From the NCBI GenBank assembly GCA_963556255.1, contig OY744607.1, positions 41,633,890-41,697,889 of the forward strand: a DNA stretch of 64,000 bases, written 5' to 3'. Below the pieces are notes generated by a model. That model had not been told where the DNA came from and ran no database searches. It was given only the letters and a program-made list of their open reading frames with translations. The DNA is from Allolobophora icterica (lineage: Eukaryota; Annelida; Clitellata; Crassiclitellata; Lumbricidae). This document shows, in pieces, positions 55,251 through 64,000 of the stretch (position 1 is its first letter; every line of letters starts with the position of its first letter). The translations under genes were made by a program, and so were the position numbers.

Positions 55251-55720
55251 TTGGCATTGTATACATGCATAGCAGCATATGTACATGTGTATTCGTGCAT
55301 ATCAGCTACCAATATCTGTTGATTGCATTCTGGCTTTCTGTCACGAAGAACTGAGACAACAGAATTCTTGCGTTCATTACCTGGCAATGGGTCATCGCGT
55401 GCGTTGGATTTCTGAATAAATCCGATTGCTGACACGTAATCTCGCAAGATGAAATCTCGTCGATATAACGAGAATTCGTGATGAAAAGAAATAACTGCAC
55501 ATCGATGGCAAATGAATGTCTTCAAGGAATATAATTATGGTCTTTATCTTCATCAGTGTTTTGCCCGTAGGCAGTTTCAGGAATAAAATGACGCCATTCT
55601 TCTCTATTTTAATTTCTTTACATATAATATCGTCGTCTGTTTTCTTTATCCATCGCTCAGTCAAACTTCATATTTCTTGGTCTTCCTGTTGGTTTTTTCC
55701 ACTTAATTCTTCCTTCAAGC

Positions 55721-56068
55721 CAGGGGCGGAGACTTAGGCGGTCAGAGAGGACGGCCCCAAATCTGAGGTGGGGGATGGAGTAGCTTATGTCCGCCAAATA
55801 TTTGAAAATTTCAGATAATTATATTTCATATGTATCATCATAAATTTCAACATTATTTTCCACTATTTATCCTATGTTTAGTGTTCTCGGCTCAACAAAA
55901 CCTAACGCATAGGCCTACCGCTCGCCAGTTGGCACATACTAAAATAAGCTTTTCCAAAACAAAGACGACTCAAAGCGTTGTTGCCATTGTGTTGCATATG
56001 CTTAAATATACATTTTTCGACCTGTCTTCCTCCCCCCTGCCCCAACCAGGACCAAGTCTCCGCTTATA
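55721..56068. mobile_element. hAT-type MITE (348 bp) with perfect 8-bp target duplication
   Basis: The left end is CAGGGGCGGAGACTTAGG and the inverted right end has AGCGGAGACTTGGTCC, with the last bases mutated. CTTCAAGC lies on both sides (55713-55720 and 56069-56076); the context is not repetitive, so this is strong evidence for hAT-type insertion. No coding capacity. It contains one TAGGCCTA near 55910. Confidence 0.85.
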
Positions 56069-56194
56069 CTTCAAGCTCTGTCATGAGGAGCGAATTTCCA
56101 CGTGGTGCATACTTTAACGACGAGCTGTAATGGTTTCCCAGTCGCTTTTAGCACACTCTCGTCATTAAAGTGTTATACATCTCGAATATGCAAG

Positions 56195-56340
56195 TAAACA
56201 GTGTAAGCATGTCTTCCTGGGCATTTGATTAGAGACTATAGAAAGAAGGGCAGTTCTTAGGCTAGCCCTGAAAGACAGGTCTGGATCTATAGTGTTAGGG
56301 ACTTCATTTTTCTTAGACTCGGCCTCTATCATTATTATAT
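56195..56340 (-). mobile_element. tRNA-Asp-like SINE, family C, 3' part
   Basis: On the minus strand: GATAGAGGCCGAGTCTAAG, AAAATGAAGTCCC, then GACCTGTCTTTCAGGGC and AAGAACTGCCCTTCTTTC, as in the 3' half of 47010-47302. Confidence 0.5.
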
Positions 56341-56344
56341 AGTT

Positions 56345-56505
56345 ATTGTTATTATTGTGATGATGATTATTATTATTATTTTCACCCAAGGTCGAAATAA
56401 ACCCTCGGGAACAAAAAATTGTTAGGAGTAAGTTACTATTACTATTATTATAATTATAATAATAATTATTACTATTATTTATTATTATTATTATTATTTT
56501 TTTTT
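56345..56505. repeat. (ATT)/(ACT) interrupted repeat
   Basis: ATTATTATT-type runs at 56365-56381 and 56437-56498. Confidence 0.8.
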
Positions 56506-56576
56506 ACCCGAGGTATATAGGATCCCTCAGGTGTCAGATACTACTTAAATATGTTGACTCTGGAGTGGCCGTCCTG

Positions 56577-56940
<364 letters not shown>

Positions 56941-57245
56941 ATCAATCAATCTCTTTATTGCTATCGATGACAATCAGAAATAAAGACAATAGAAGCATTT
57001 ACAGACAAGACTATAAGAGCGTGAGACTGAAACGTATAGTTACAAAACTGAAACATGTGAAAGTAATTATCTAAGGTTTCTATACAGACTAACTATACGA
57101 ACTAAATCAAGCAACCCAAGAATTAGGAGTAACAGCAACAATATCTGTCATCAATGGCAATGGGCGCCCCCAAAGGGATGTTAATCCCGCTAGGTAGGGT
57201 AACCCATCTCAGTCTAGTACACAGAATTATGATGGCATATAAGTA
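56941..57245 (-). mobile_element. LINE (L2/CR1-like) 3' end
   Basis: On the minus strand the 3'UTR has AGCGGGATTAACATCCCTTTG (stem arms at plus 57175-57179 and 57184-57188), flanked by an outer ATGGG/CCCAT pair. It ends AGCAATAAAGAGATTGATTGATTGATA. No coding part remains. Confidence 0.65.
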
Positions 57246-57313
57246 TTCTTAAGTAAAGCTCATTCCGAACCGGAGAAATATAAGGATCAGTAATAAGAAG
57301 AATGCTCTACGAG

Positions 57314-57337
57314 CATTATTACTACTACTACTACTAC

Positions 57338-57410
<73 letters not shown>
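57314..57410. repeat. (ATT)n microsatellite
   Basis: ACT then ATT triplets. Confidence 0.95.
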
Positions 57411-57479
57411 ATCAACTATCAAGACTCCGTATATAAGACCTATAACATTTCTCCGCCCAAAATAATTTCTGTCGACGTC

Positions 57480-57765
57480 AACGGTCTTTGTTGTCATAAG
57501 ATGTCGTTAAACTCGCTCCTTCCGCACAAAAGAAGAGCGGAAGATAGCCAGGCTCAGAACTTCTTAAACACACCTCGTAATTGAAACGGCGAGGGAGGTA
57601 AGGGAATGAGAAGGAATCGGGATAGGATTTGTGAAGGAGCAGTGTTTTCAGTTTAGAGTGAAAGATCTGTGGAGATAGCAAAAGGTGAGGTTTTAAAGTG
57701 TATCCAGTTGCGGCGATCTTGTCTCGAGAGGTGGGGAGGGACGAAGTCGGCAATGGTCTGGTCGA
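57480..57765 (-). mobile_element. LINE C-terminal fragment
   Basis: The minus frame reads SPQIFHSKLKTLLLHKSYPD, then SFPYLPRRFNYEVCL, which resembles the end of LINE ORF2 (FKSKLKTHLF-type) and parallels 54680-54918. The upstream part (TIADFVPPHLSRQDRR) is open too. Confidence 0.55.
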
Positions 57766-58122
57766 TGACCTTTTCTACGAATTCATGTCCGAAAAAAAAT
57801 TTTCTTGACTTTTGCAGGAATTCATCTCCACAAAAAGTTAAGGAGTTTTTTAGTCATTGACCTCCTTTTACAAAATTTCATGACTTTTTTTTATAAATTT
57901 CTTCTTCTTTCTCAGAATTTTAGGGGGGACACTTCTGCTAAAAAAATTGAGTTTTTACCTCAACTGGTCGAAAAGGCAGTGAAAACCCTCACGCGCAATT
58001 ACATTTCTTGGCATTTTTTGGTGTTTCTTCCAAATATGGGGGGGGGGGACAAATGTATGGCGTGTCCCCCCACTCATAAAGGTGGGGTCATGTCCCCCTC
58101 GACCCTCTAGATCGCCGCTCGA
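57766..58122. mobile_element. hAT-like non-autonomous element fragment, full-length relative of 1-172
   Basis: It contains GGAATTCATCTCCACAAAAAG, TTTAGTCATTGACCTCC, then the block shared with 1-172 and the right end CCCTCTAGATCGCCGCTCG. The first half shares AATTCATCTCC and the poly-A pattern with the MITE at 49668 and with 60117-60473. The left terminus is not clear because it abuts a LINE fragment. Confidence 0.5.
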
Positions 58123-58189
58123 GTTTATCTCAGCAGAATCAGAGCGTCATGTGCGTAAAGATAGAGAAATGTAAATTAAATTTAGAGAA

Positions 58190-58545
58190 TAAAGGCAGTC
58201 ATAAAATACTCATATCTATAATTTAAAATTTAGAGAATATGGCCCACTGTTACGTCATGAAACACGTCAGTTATTAAAAAAATTAAATTTGGAGAACAAA
58301 GACCTAATGTTACGTCATTTCAATTATAAAACAAGTCTATTATTTGTAATAATTATTAAATTTAGGGAATAAAGGCCTATTGTTACGTCATTTCAATTAT
58401 GAAACACGTTTTTAGTAAATTTATATTTAGAGAACAAAGACATATTGTTACGTCACTCTAATTGTGAAACACATCTAGTATTAGCAATTTTAGATTTAGA
58501 GTATAGAGGCCTTTGTTACGTCACTTCAGTTATGAAACAGTCAAT
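58190..58545. repeat. About 66-bp tandem array carrying TTACGTCA
   Basis: Five to six diverged copies of a unit AAATTTAGAGAATAAAGGCC, TATTGTTACGTCATTTCAAT and TATGAAACACGT. The central GTTACGTCA is preserved in five copies (near 58249, 58312, 58382, 58448 and 58516) while other positions vary. Confidence 0.8.
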
Positions 58546-58551
58546 TGCTAT

Positions 58552-58708
<157 letters not shown>

Positions 58709-58894
58709 AACAGTTAATTTAATTTTTCTGTTAATGAGTTTGTTGGCTTTACTAATAAATAAACTCTGACATTATTACTATTATTGTTATTGAGGTCATT
58801 TCACAGTTAGAGTTATAAGATGTCATCAGGGCAATACCATGCGGCTTTCAGATTTAGTCTAGGCTTTCATAAATAAAATGACTACTGACTGCTT

Positions 58895-59662
58895 TCAGAA
58901 ATTTATTTTAGGCATGTAAATTTCGAGACACTTTCTGGTCGACTTTTCACAATCCGACGCTGTCACTTCTTCTTCACTTGAACCCTTCAAGTGATGCGAT
59001 TTTTGTCCTGATTCTAACTCAGTGGAACATCTTCTGCGTTTCAGTTTCATTTTTGCAGAGGTTACGTTTTCCGACGATTTCCTCAGATCCAGTTTGACGC
59101 CAGGCATTTCAGAACTGTTCCTGGATTCATCCTGACTCCACGTCTTGTGTTCCTGTCCGGTGGCACTCCTTGTCGGGCGTATACACAGATCTTGTAGGGC
59201 TGAATCGAGAGCAAGGACCTTGCAATTCGATCCACGGTTGGTAGGCTCCACGGACCGGCACCTTGACGGACGAATCCCAGCCTTGGCGCTGGTCGACCCT
59301 TGCCAAGGGATGGCAGAGAAGGGTGGATGGGCGGATCGAAGGGGTCGGAAGATCACGGCCCGGTGAGGGAAGGACAGTCTTCGGGTGCGATCCACTTGGA
59401 ATCCGATGGGATAGTCGACGGATGACTTGGACCGAGGGAGGAGCCGGATGATCGTCAGGGGAATGGAAGTGTCGTGGGTGGAAGAGCGTTGGGGTTGACC
59501 CGAAAGAGGGTTGAACTTCGTAGGGTTAGGGTTAGGGTCGATGGCAACGGATGATGAATCTGATTCGTTGCTACGTCGCATATGTCCTGATTGGTTACTG
59601 TACATTATGAGCGCTGGAAACATTAAAGACAGAGCAATGTTAGGTAATGGTGTGTATAGCAA
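58895..59662 (-). CDS. Unrecognised 255-codon open frame, hypothetical
   Basis: This is the longest open frame that is neither repeat-derived nor transposase. Composition is varied: an N-terminal hydrophobic stretch (IALSLMFPALIMYS), a Ser/Pro/Arg-rich middle and a charged C terminus (KMKLKRRRCSTELESGQKS, SSEEEVTASDCEKS). I recognise no domain. The local G+C content is higher than its surroundings, which by itself lengthens open frames. A TTAGGG triplet repeat (about 59519-59537) lies inside the N-terminal part, which argues against coding there. No splice signal or poly(A) site was firm. Treat as a weak candidate; chance or a decayed element are real alternatives. Confidence 0.2.
   Translation of the reverse strand: MLYTPLPNIALSLMFPALIMYSNQSGHMRRSNESDSSSVAIDPNPNPTKFNPLSGQPQRSSTHDTSIPLTIIRLLPRSKSSVDYPIGFQVDRTRRLSFPHRAVIFRPLRSAHPPFSAIPWQGSTSAKAGIRPSRCRSVEPTNRGSNCKVLALDSALQDLCIRPTRSATGQEHKTWSQDESRNSSEMPGVKLDLRKSSENVTSAKMKLKRRRCSTELESGQKSHHLKGSSEEEVTASDCEKSTRKCLEIYMPKINF
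59519..59538. repeat. Short interstitial TTAGGG repeat
   Basis: GTAGGGTTAGGGTTAGGGTC, about three vertebrate/echinoderm-type telomeric hexamers in a row. Confidence 0.6.
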
Positions 59663-60115
59663 GGAAGTGTGTGTAGTAATGAAATTTAAAGCAATGTATA
59701 CAAAGAAAAGTAATGTAAGGCCAATCGATGCATTGCAATATTATAATTAAGGCAAAACGAGTTAGATAATGCAACATAAGGGGAAAAGCAACGTAGGGCA
59801 ATGCAAGAAAGAGAATGTAATGTAAGATAATGTAATGAAGTCCAATTTAATGCAAGGCAATGCAACATAAGGCAATGCAATTAAAGGCAGTGCAGGTTAC
59901 GGTAATGTTAGGTAAGGCATTGTGAAACAATGCAATACAAGACAATACAAGTTTTAGAAATGTTAAGCAAGACAACGTAATGCTGTGCCAGGCAATGCAA
60001 TTGATGAAAATGTTAGGCAAAGTAATGTAATGCATTGCAGTGCCATGCAATAAATGTTATGTTAATGTTAGGCAAAACAATGACAGGCAATGCAGTGCCA
60101 GGCAGTGCATACTTT
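59625..60115. repeat. Degenerate AATGTTAGGCAATGCAA repeat
   Basis: About 30 diverged copies of a unit of about 15-17 bp containing GGCAATGCAA and AATGTTAGG. It resumes at 60485-60600 after an insertion. Confidence 0.75.
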
Positions 60116-60116
60116 A

Positions 60117-60473
60117 AGGAATTTTGACTACTGGGACAAAATCGGCCATGATCTGGTCGAAGAACTTTTTTTAGGAATTAATCTCCACAAACTTACAACT
60201 TTTAGACTTTTTATAAAAATTCATCTCCGAAAAAAGTTGATGACCTTTTTTTTTAGTCATCACCTTCTTTTACAACTTTTCTCGGGTCTCCCAACCAATA
60301 ACAAGGGGTCATTCAACAATACCTTTCTCATTTTACTGCTGGGACAAATCTTTAAATTCTTCCAGCATTTGTCCCACTAGTTGTACTTTATACACACATT
60401 GCCTGGGACAAATCACTCTGACTACTGGGACAAATCCTAAGACTACTGGGACATTTGTCCCACTAGTTATACA
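60117..60473. mobile_element. MITE-like insertion with ACTAnTGGGACAAA ends
   Basis: The left end has GACTACTGGGACAAAATCGG and the inverted right end ACTAGTGGGACAAATG. Extra internal copies of CTACTGGGACAAATC and of the palindrome GGGACA...TGTCCC occur at 60415-60466. It splits the AATGTTAGG repeat array. It shares AATTCATCTCC.AAAAA segments with 57766-58122. Confidence 0.5.
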
Positions 60474-60484
60474 TTTAAAATATG

Positions 60485-60602
60485 CCCTGGTGCCAGGCAA
60501 TGCAATTTATGGAAATGTTAGGCAAGACAATGTAAGGCAATGCAATTTATGGAAACGTTAAGCAAGGCAAATGTAATTTAAGGCAAATGTAATTTAAGGC
60601 AA
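60485..60602. repeat. Degenerate AATGTTAGGCAATGCAA repeat, right remainder
   Basis: Continuation of 59625-60115 with GGCAATGCAATTTATGGAAA units. 60603-61310 is unique without a recognised gene. Confidence 0.7.
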
Positions 60603-61311
60603 TTCGTGACAATCTCACGCAGACTTCTTTTACACAGAGTTAGAATGCTAACTCGACTTGAAATATAAAAAAAACTAATTTTTCCTCTTCGTGTGCAGAC
60701 CTTAGATTCGATTATTTCAGTGTCGGGGGATCAGCAACAGATCTGTAATTAGATCTGAATAAATTTTTCTATTTACGCTAAAACCCCATTTATTATTTAT
60801 GGCCCAGAATTCGTGCGACGTTATTTCCCAGTCCTGGCTCCACATCTATACATATACAGTACCGTACCTCAATATTTTACGACGGAGATGTAATCATTGA
60901 TTACCGAAAGAACTAGTCTTCTCCCAGCAGAGAAGTTAGCCTACATTTATCCGAGACCAGACAGTTTCTAAGTTGTACCGACCTGTGAACAAAGGAGGCA
61001 ATTATTATCTCCGTGTTCTCATTATATCTGTTTATTATTATGGCTCCGACGTATTGAAATCCGTCACGCAAGACGGGCTTCGTAGACTGGAGCAGGTAGA
61101 TTCTACCTAGAGCACCATATACGCGATCAATACGTCAATGCATGAATGAATAATGGACTGGTTACAGTTCTTAGCCTTACGAGATATTCGTGACTACGGT
61201 AATTCAGTTCTGCTCCCAGCTTTCGTTCGTTTTCGTAGCTCTGTTGCTGGCACTACCTGTGTCTCAGTTGATCCTTTGTTATCTCTGTGTACCTTTCTAG
61301 ACTTCATTTCA

Positions 61312-61415
61312 TATAGCGCCGGTGTTTAATGAAGCTGGTTTCCCTGACGCGTCTTTTATGTGGCGCTGAGAAATTTCGAAGATTTGCATTTACATTGCAT
61401 TTACATTTACATTCT
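61312..61415 (+). mobile_element. Short interspersed repeat, family E, best copy
   Basis: ATAGCGCCGGTGTTTAATG, AAGCTGGTTTCCCTGACG, TGTGGCGCTGAGAAATTTCG and a TTTGCATTTACATTGCATTT tail. Other copies lie at 9590, 11888 and 34175. Confidence 0.65.
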
Positions 61416-61734
61416 AGTCTAATTTGTTTGGTATTTTTGGACCGGACTGTATCTGCATCTGAAATACTAGTCGTACTTAATGTAATCATTACACCATCTC
61501 TCCATCCCGCGCTTTTCAAACGATCCTGTGTGACTGGGATTGAAGCAACCTACACGTTAATGCTTTTCTATTACCACGACCCTGCTCATTAAATAAAGGA
61601 TGAGATCCTTTTAGTTCTCGGTGAATTGTTTTGCCTGTTGATGAAAGTCCAGCTCATGAGGACACTCAGTGACGTCATAAAGACTACCGCAGACAGCATC
61701 GATGAATAGTTCCCTGTTGAAGTGGTGCTATATT

Positions 61735-61800
61735 AAATTAACAAATACAATTACAATTGTACTTGTAGTTGTAATTGTAATCGAAAAATCATAAAGCGCA
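61735..61800. repeat. Palindromic TACAATTACAATTGTACTTG region
   Basis: AATTACAATTGTA and its near-inverse TAGTTGTAATTGTAAT form a foldback. Confidence 0.5.
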
Positions 61801-61819
61801 CCTAGTGGCGCTCCCGACA

Positions 61820-62135
61820 ATTACAGTTCTCGTAATCATAATCGTAAGCGTAAACTCCAAATTTCTAAAGCGCCGCTCGAAAGCTAAGCTCAGAGCACCA
61901 GCTTTCTCACGAGCGCTGCGTGATGTTAGCGGGTAATCAAAAGGAGGTCCGAGTCTGGTTGCCAGAAGGTCAGAGGAGGCAGGGTAGCTAAGGATGGTGT
62001 CGTTTAGGTCGAGAATTGAAATAAGTTGGGGTATGAATTGTTGAAGAGGTGAGCTTTTAGTTTTGAGGCAAAAGCCAGAGGAGTGATAGATAGATCATAG
62101 AGGAGCCTGAGGCAGATTATTGCGAGTGATTGAAA
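61820..62135 (-). mobile_element. LINE family F 3' fragment, longest copy
   Basis: On the minus strand the reading runs through ASKLKAHLFNN-like sequence (CAAAACTAAAAGCTCACCTC), then ACCCTGCCTCCTCTGACC, CTGGCAACCAGACTCGG, ACGCAGCGCTCGTGAGAAAG and CGGCGCTTTAGAAATTTGG, ending in ACGCTTACGATTATGATTAC. Copies at 46862 (plus) and 54940 (minus) share the 3' end. Confidence 0.6.
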
Positions 62136-62351
62136 ATGATGATAGTGGAACCGAAAATTTGCTGAATTCAGGAGAATTCAGACAATTCAGTGTGGAATAT
62201 GGCTCGGTTTGAATGGGTGCCATCTGAGATTCCTGTGTACGGACCGCGAAACTCTAGATTCAAACCTCAGATATACAGTCACGATCACTACGCGAATAAC
62301 ATAGTCACATGTGAAGGCGACATGACGAGCAATATAACTAATATGACTAAC

Positions 62352-62667
62352 CAGTGGCGTCACTATAGTGGGATTGGGGTGCGGGCCGCTCTGGGTGACA
62401 CCTTCAGAAGGGGGTGACACCAAAATGACAGTGACTGTCTAACAAAATTTTGTGCAGAGTTTCAGCAGGAATTTATTATTTTTAAATAACAATAACAGAT
62501 GACAACAAAAACATTTCTCGTGAGCCCAGCTTACATGTAAGACTTACTGTATCAGCGTCAATTTACCTAAAGCTAAAACTCTATGCTAATTTACTTTTTG
62601 AACCGTCTAATGGGGGTAACACCATGACTTACCGCACTGGGTGACACCAATTCTAGTGAAACCACTG
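62352..62667. mobile_element. hAT-type MITE (316 bp)
   Basis: The left end CAGTGGCGTCACTATAG and inverted right end CAGTGGTTTCACTAGA are matching inverted repeats. GGGTGACACC recurs near both ends (about 62395, 62411 and 62640). The flanks TGACTAAC and GGCTAACT contain a shared CTAAC at an offset of one, so the target duplication is imperfect. Confidence 0.65.
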
Positions 62668-62669
62668 GG

Positions 62670-63230
62670 CTAACTAAGCCAACACCTTTGACTAGAGTTT
62701 CACAGCTATGTAGGTCATCGAATTAGCGGTTTATTTGCTTACCTGCAGCGACTGAAGCATGACAACCACATAAACAAACCAATCATGCAAAACGCAATTC
62801 GTTCTTGCGTAGAGCGTGAATCAATCAGGCGTAACCAGCCGATATGTTCGTCCGTGTATCGGCTTGAAGTCTAGGAGAATTCTGTGTTATGTCAGATAGC
62901 CTTAATCCAGATCTTTGGCATAGATCTTATCGCCAGATCTGTGGCGAATTTTTCATCGCTCTACTTAATCATATTAAAAGAACCCCGAAGAATTCAGTTC
63001 TCATCGTGTTTTGTATATCATATGTACCATGTGTTCCAGGTTGCCTGCCGAAGAATCCGGAAATAATTCATGCGTGTGAGCTTGCCATACTCGACTGATC
63101 TCGTTTCCGATTATTGCGGACCACCGCTTCTATCAATAGTCAACATATCACGTAGCATACTAACAGCCATTAGGCCTAAAGCCAAAAGAAGTTCGCATTG
63201 TCTATGCAAACTCCGAAAGAAAATGGGGCC
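62670..63230. other. Non-coding stretch without recognised feature
   Basis: Unique sequence with one TAGGCCTA at about 63171. Short open frames only. Confidence 0.35.
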
Positions 63231-63235
63231 AGAAT

Positions 63236-63270
63236 TTATATATATATATATATATACGTATATATATATG
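63236..63270. repeat. (TA)n microsatellite
   Basis: TA dinucleotides interrupted by CG and GTGTG. Confidence 0.85.
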
Positions 63271-63395
63271 TGTGTGTTGAACTTGACTTGATATAAAGAG
63301 TGATACATAAATTAGCGTTAGGATGAACTTACTATCATTTAGAGGTTTTTACAGAATTCAAAAAAGAAAGATAAAGACATCAAAATATATGAGAG

Positions 63396-63560
63396 CAGTG
63401 TTGGGTACTAATTACATAGTAAATACTATTTAAATGGAATTTAAATAGTTCAAAATTATTTAATTCACTATTTAAAGTAGTTATGTAAAAGGACCTGTTG
63501 AAATAGTATTTGAATAGTATGTGCCTATTTCAATTTCTAATCAAACTAACTTTATTGGCA
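63396..63560. mobile_element. hAT-like element end (CAGTGTTGGGTAC)
   Basis: CAGTGTTGGGTACTAATTAC followed by inverted TTTAAATAG / CTATTTAAA segments resembles the CAGTGTTGGG ends of hAT MITEs. The opposite end was not found, so this is a fragment or extends unclearly. Confidence 0.4.
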
Positions 63561-63657
63561 TTTTCTAGACGACGACATGAGTGCAACCAGGAACCCTCGA
63601 GTCCTTGACGGACTTGGCAACTGAATCATTTTTGTGTATCTTAACTGTAACTGTAGT

Positions 63658-63805
63658 TAGTACCCGGAGTCAGTCGCTAAGGAGTTAGCGACTGACTTGA
63701 TGAGTTAGCGACTGACTTAGCGACTCAGTCGACTTAGTCGCATGCTTATCGACTGGCTAAGTCGCTTAGACTTAACGAGTGACTTAGCGACTTGCTATCG
63801 ACTTT
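63658..63805. repeat. Inverted and direct GACTTAGCGACT repeat cluster
   Basis: At least eight copies of a 9-12 bp motif (GTTAGCGACTGACTT, GACTTAGCGACT and inverse AGTCGCTAAG) in both orientations, giving many possible hairpins. Confidence 0.7.
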
Positions 63806-64000
63806 GCAGGTAATCAGGTATATCTATTGGACATACCTGAGTATATAGCAATATAATACATTTTACCGCATACTGTACTGAACGTGCCATCATATCCGTG
63901 GGCATTAGATGGGACTCATATGGGCTCTATATGGGTCCAATATGGGAACATGGGCTCCGCTTCATATGGGTACGCTGACAGGGGACAGACCGATGACTGA

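Overview
This window is eukaryotic intergenic or intronic DNA, dense in repeats, from an animal that is most likely a marine invertebrate. An echinoderm-like deuterostome is my best guess but is not proven. The reasons are long simple repeats of many kinds, many LINE 3' ends, tRNA-derived SINEs, Helitrons, hAT-type MITEs, no compact gene spacing, and about sixteen exact copies of the octamer TAGGCCTA where about one is expected by chance. I found no host protein-coding gene I could name, no rRNA, no intact tRNA gene and no CRISPR array. Nearly every long open frame is a translated microsatellite.

The one substantial gene is a DDE-type transposase on the minus strand (26041-28291). It sits in a DNA transposon of about 4.06 kb (25726-29784) with degenerate terminal inverted repeats of about 130 bp and a possible TACACA target duplication, inserted into a CATA microsatellite. 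The frame is intact except for one apparent extra base in an 8-base homopolymer near the N terminus. Two younger elements are nested upstream of the gene: a 5'-truncated LINE (28297-28814) and a 216-bp Helitron-like element (29108-29323).

Layout: 1-2 kb holds a hAT-like fragment and a LINE 3' end. 2-7.6 kb holds microsatellites, two SINEs, a LINE 3' end and a 45-bp minisatellite. 8-13 kb holds a SINE running into a (TTC)n tract, a TTAGG-like tract and a second copy of the tRNA-Arg-like SINE. 13.5 kb holds a minus-strand Helitron. 15-25 kb holds minisatellites, SINEs and pyrimidine tracts. 25.7-29.8 kb is the nested transposon. 29.8-31 kb holds a possible solo LTR and a (TA)n tract. 35-39 kb is a graveyard of at least four LINE fragments, including an RTE-like reverse transcriptase with a frameshift. 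39-46 kb is mostly simple and tandem repeats. 46-58 kb holds SINE copies, several hAT MITEs with target duplications, a 160-bp direct repeat pair 806 bp apart, and minus-strand LINE 3' ends. 58-64 kb holds a tandem array with a conserved TTACGTCA, one unrecognised 255-codon open frame, and more MITEs.

The elements do not form a host pathway. What links them is retrotransposition: LINE 3' untranslated regions share a covarying stem-loop, and short SINE families share 3' tails that run into ATT or TTC microsatellites. All calls were made by eye, so element boundaries are usually good to 5-30 bp. Superfamily names should be treated as hypotheses unless target duplications or catalytic motifs are cited.
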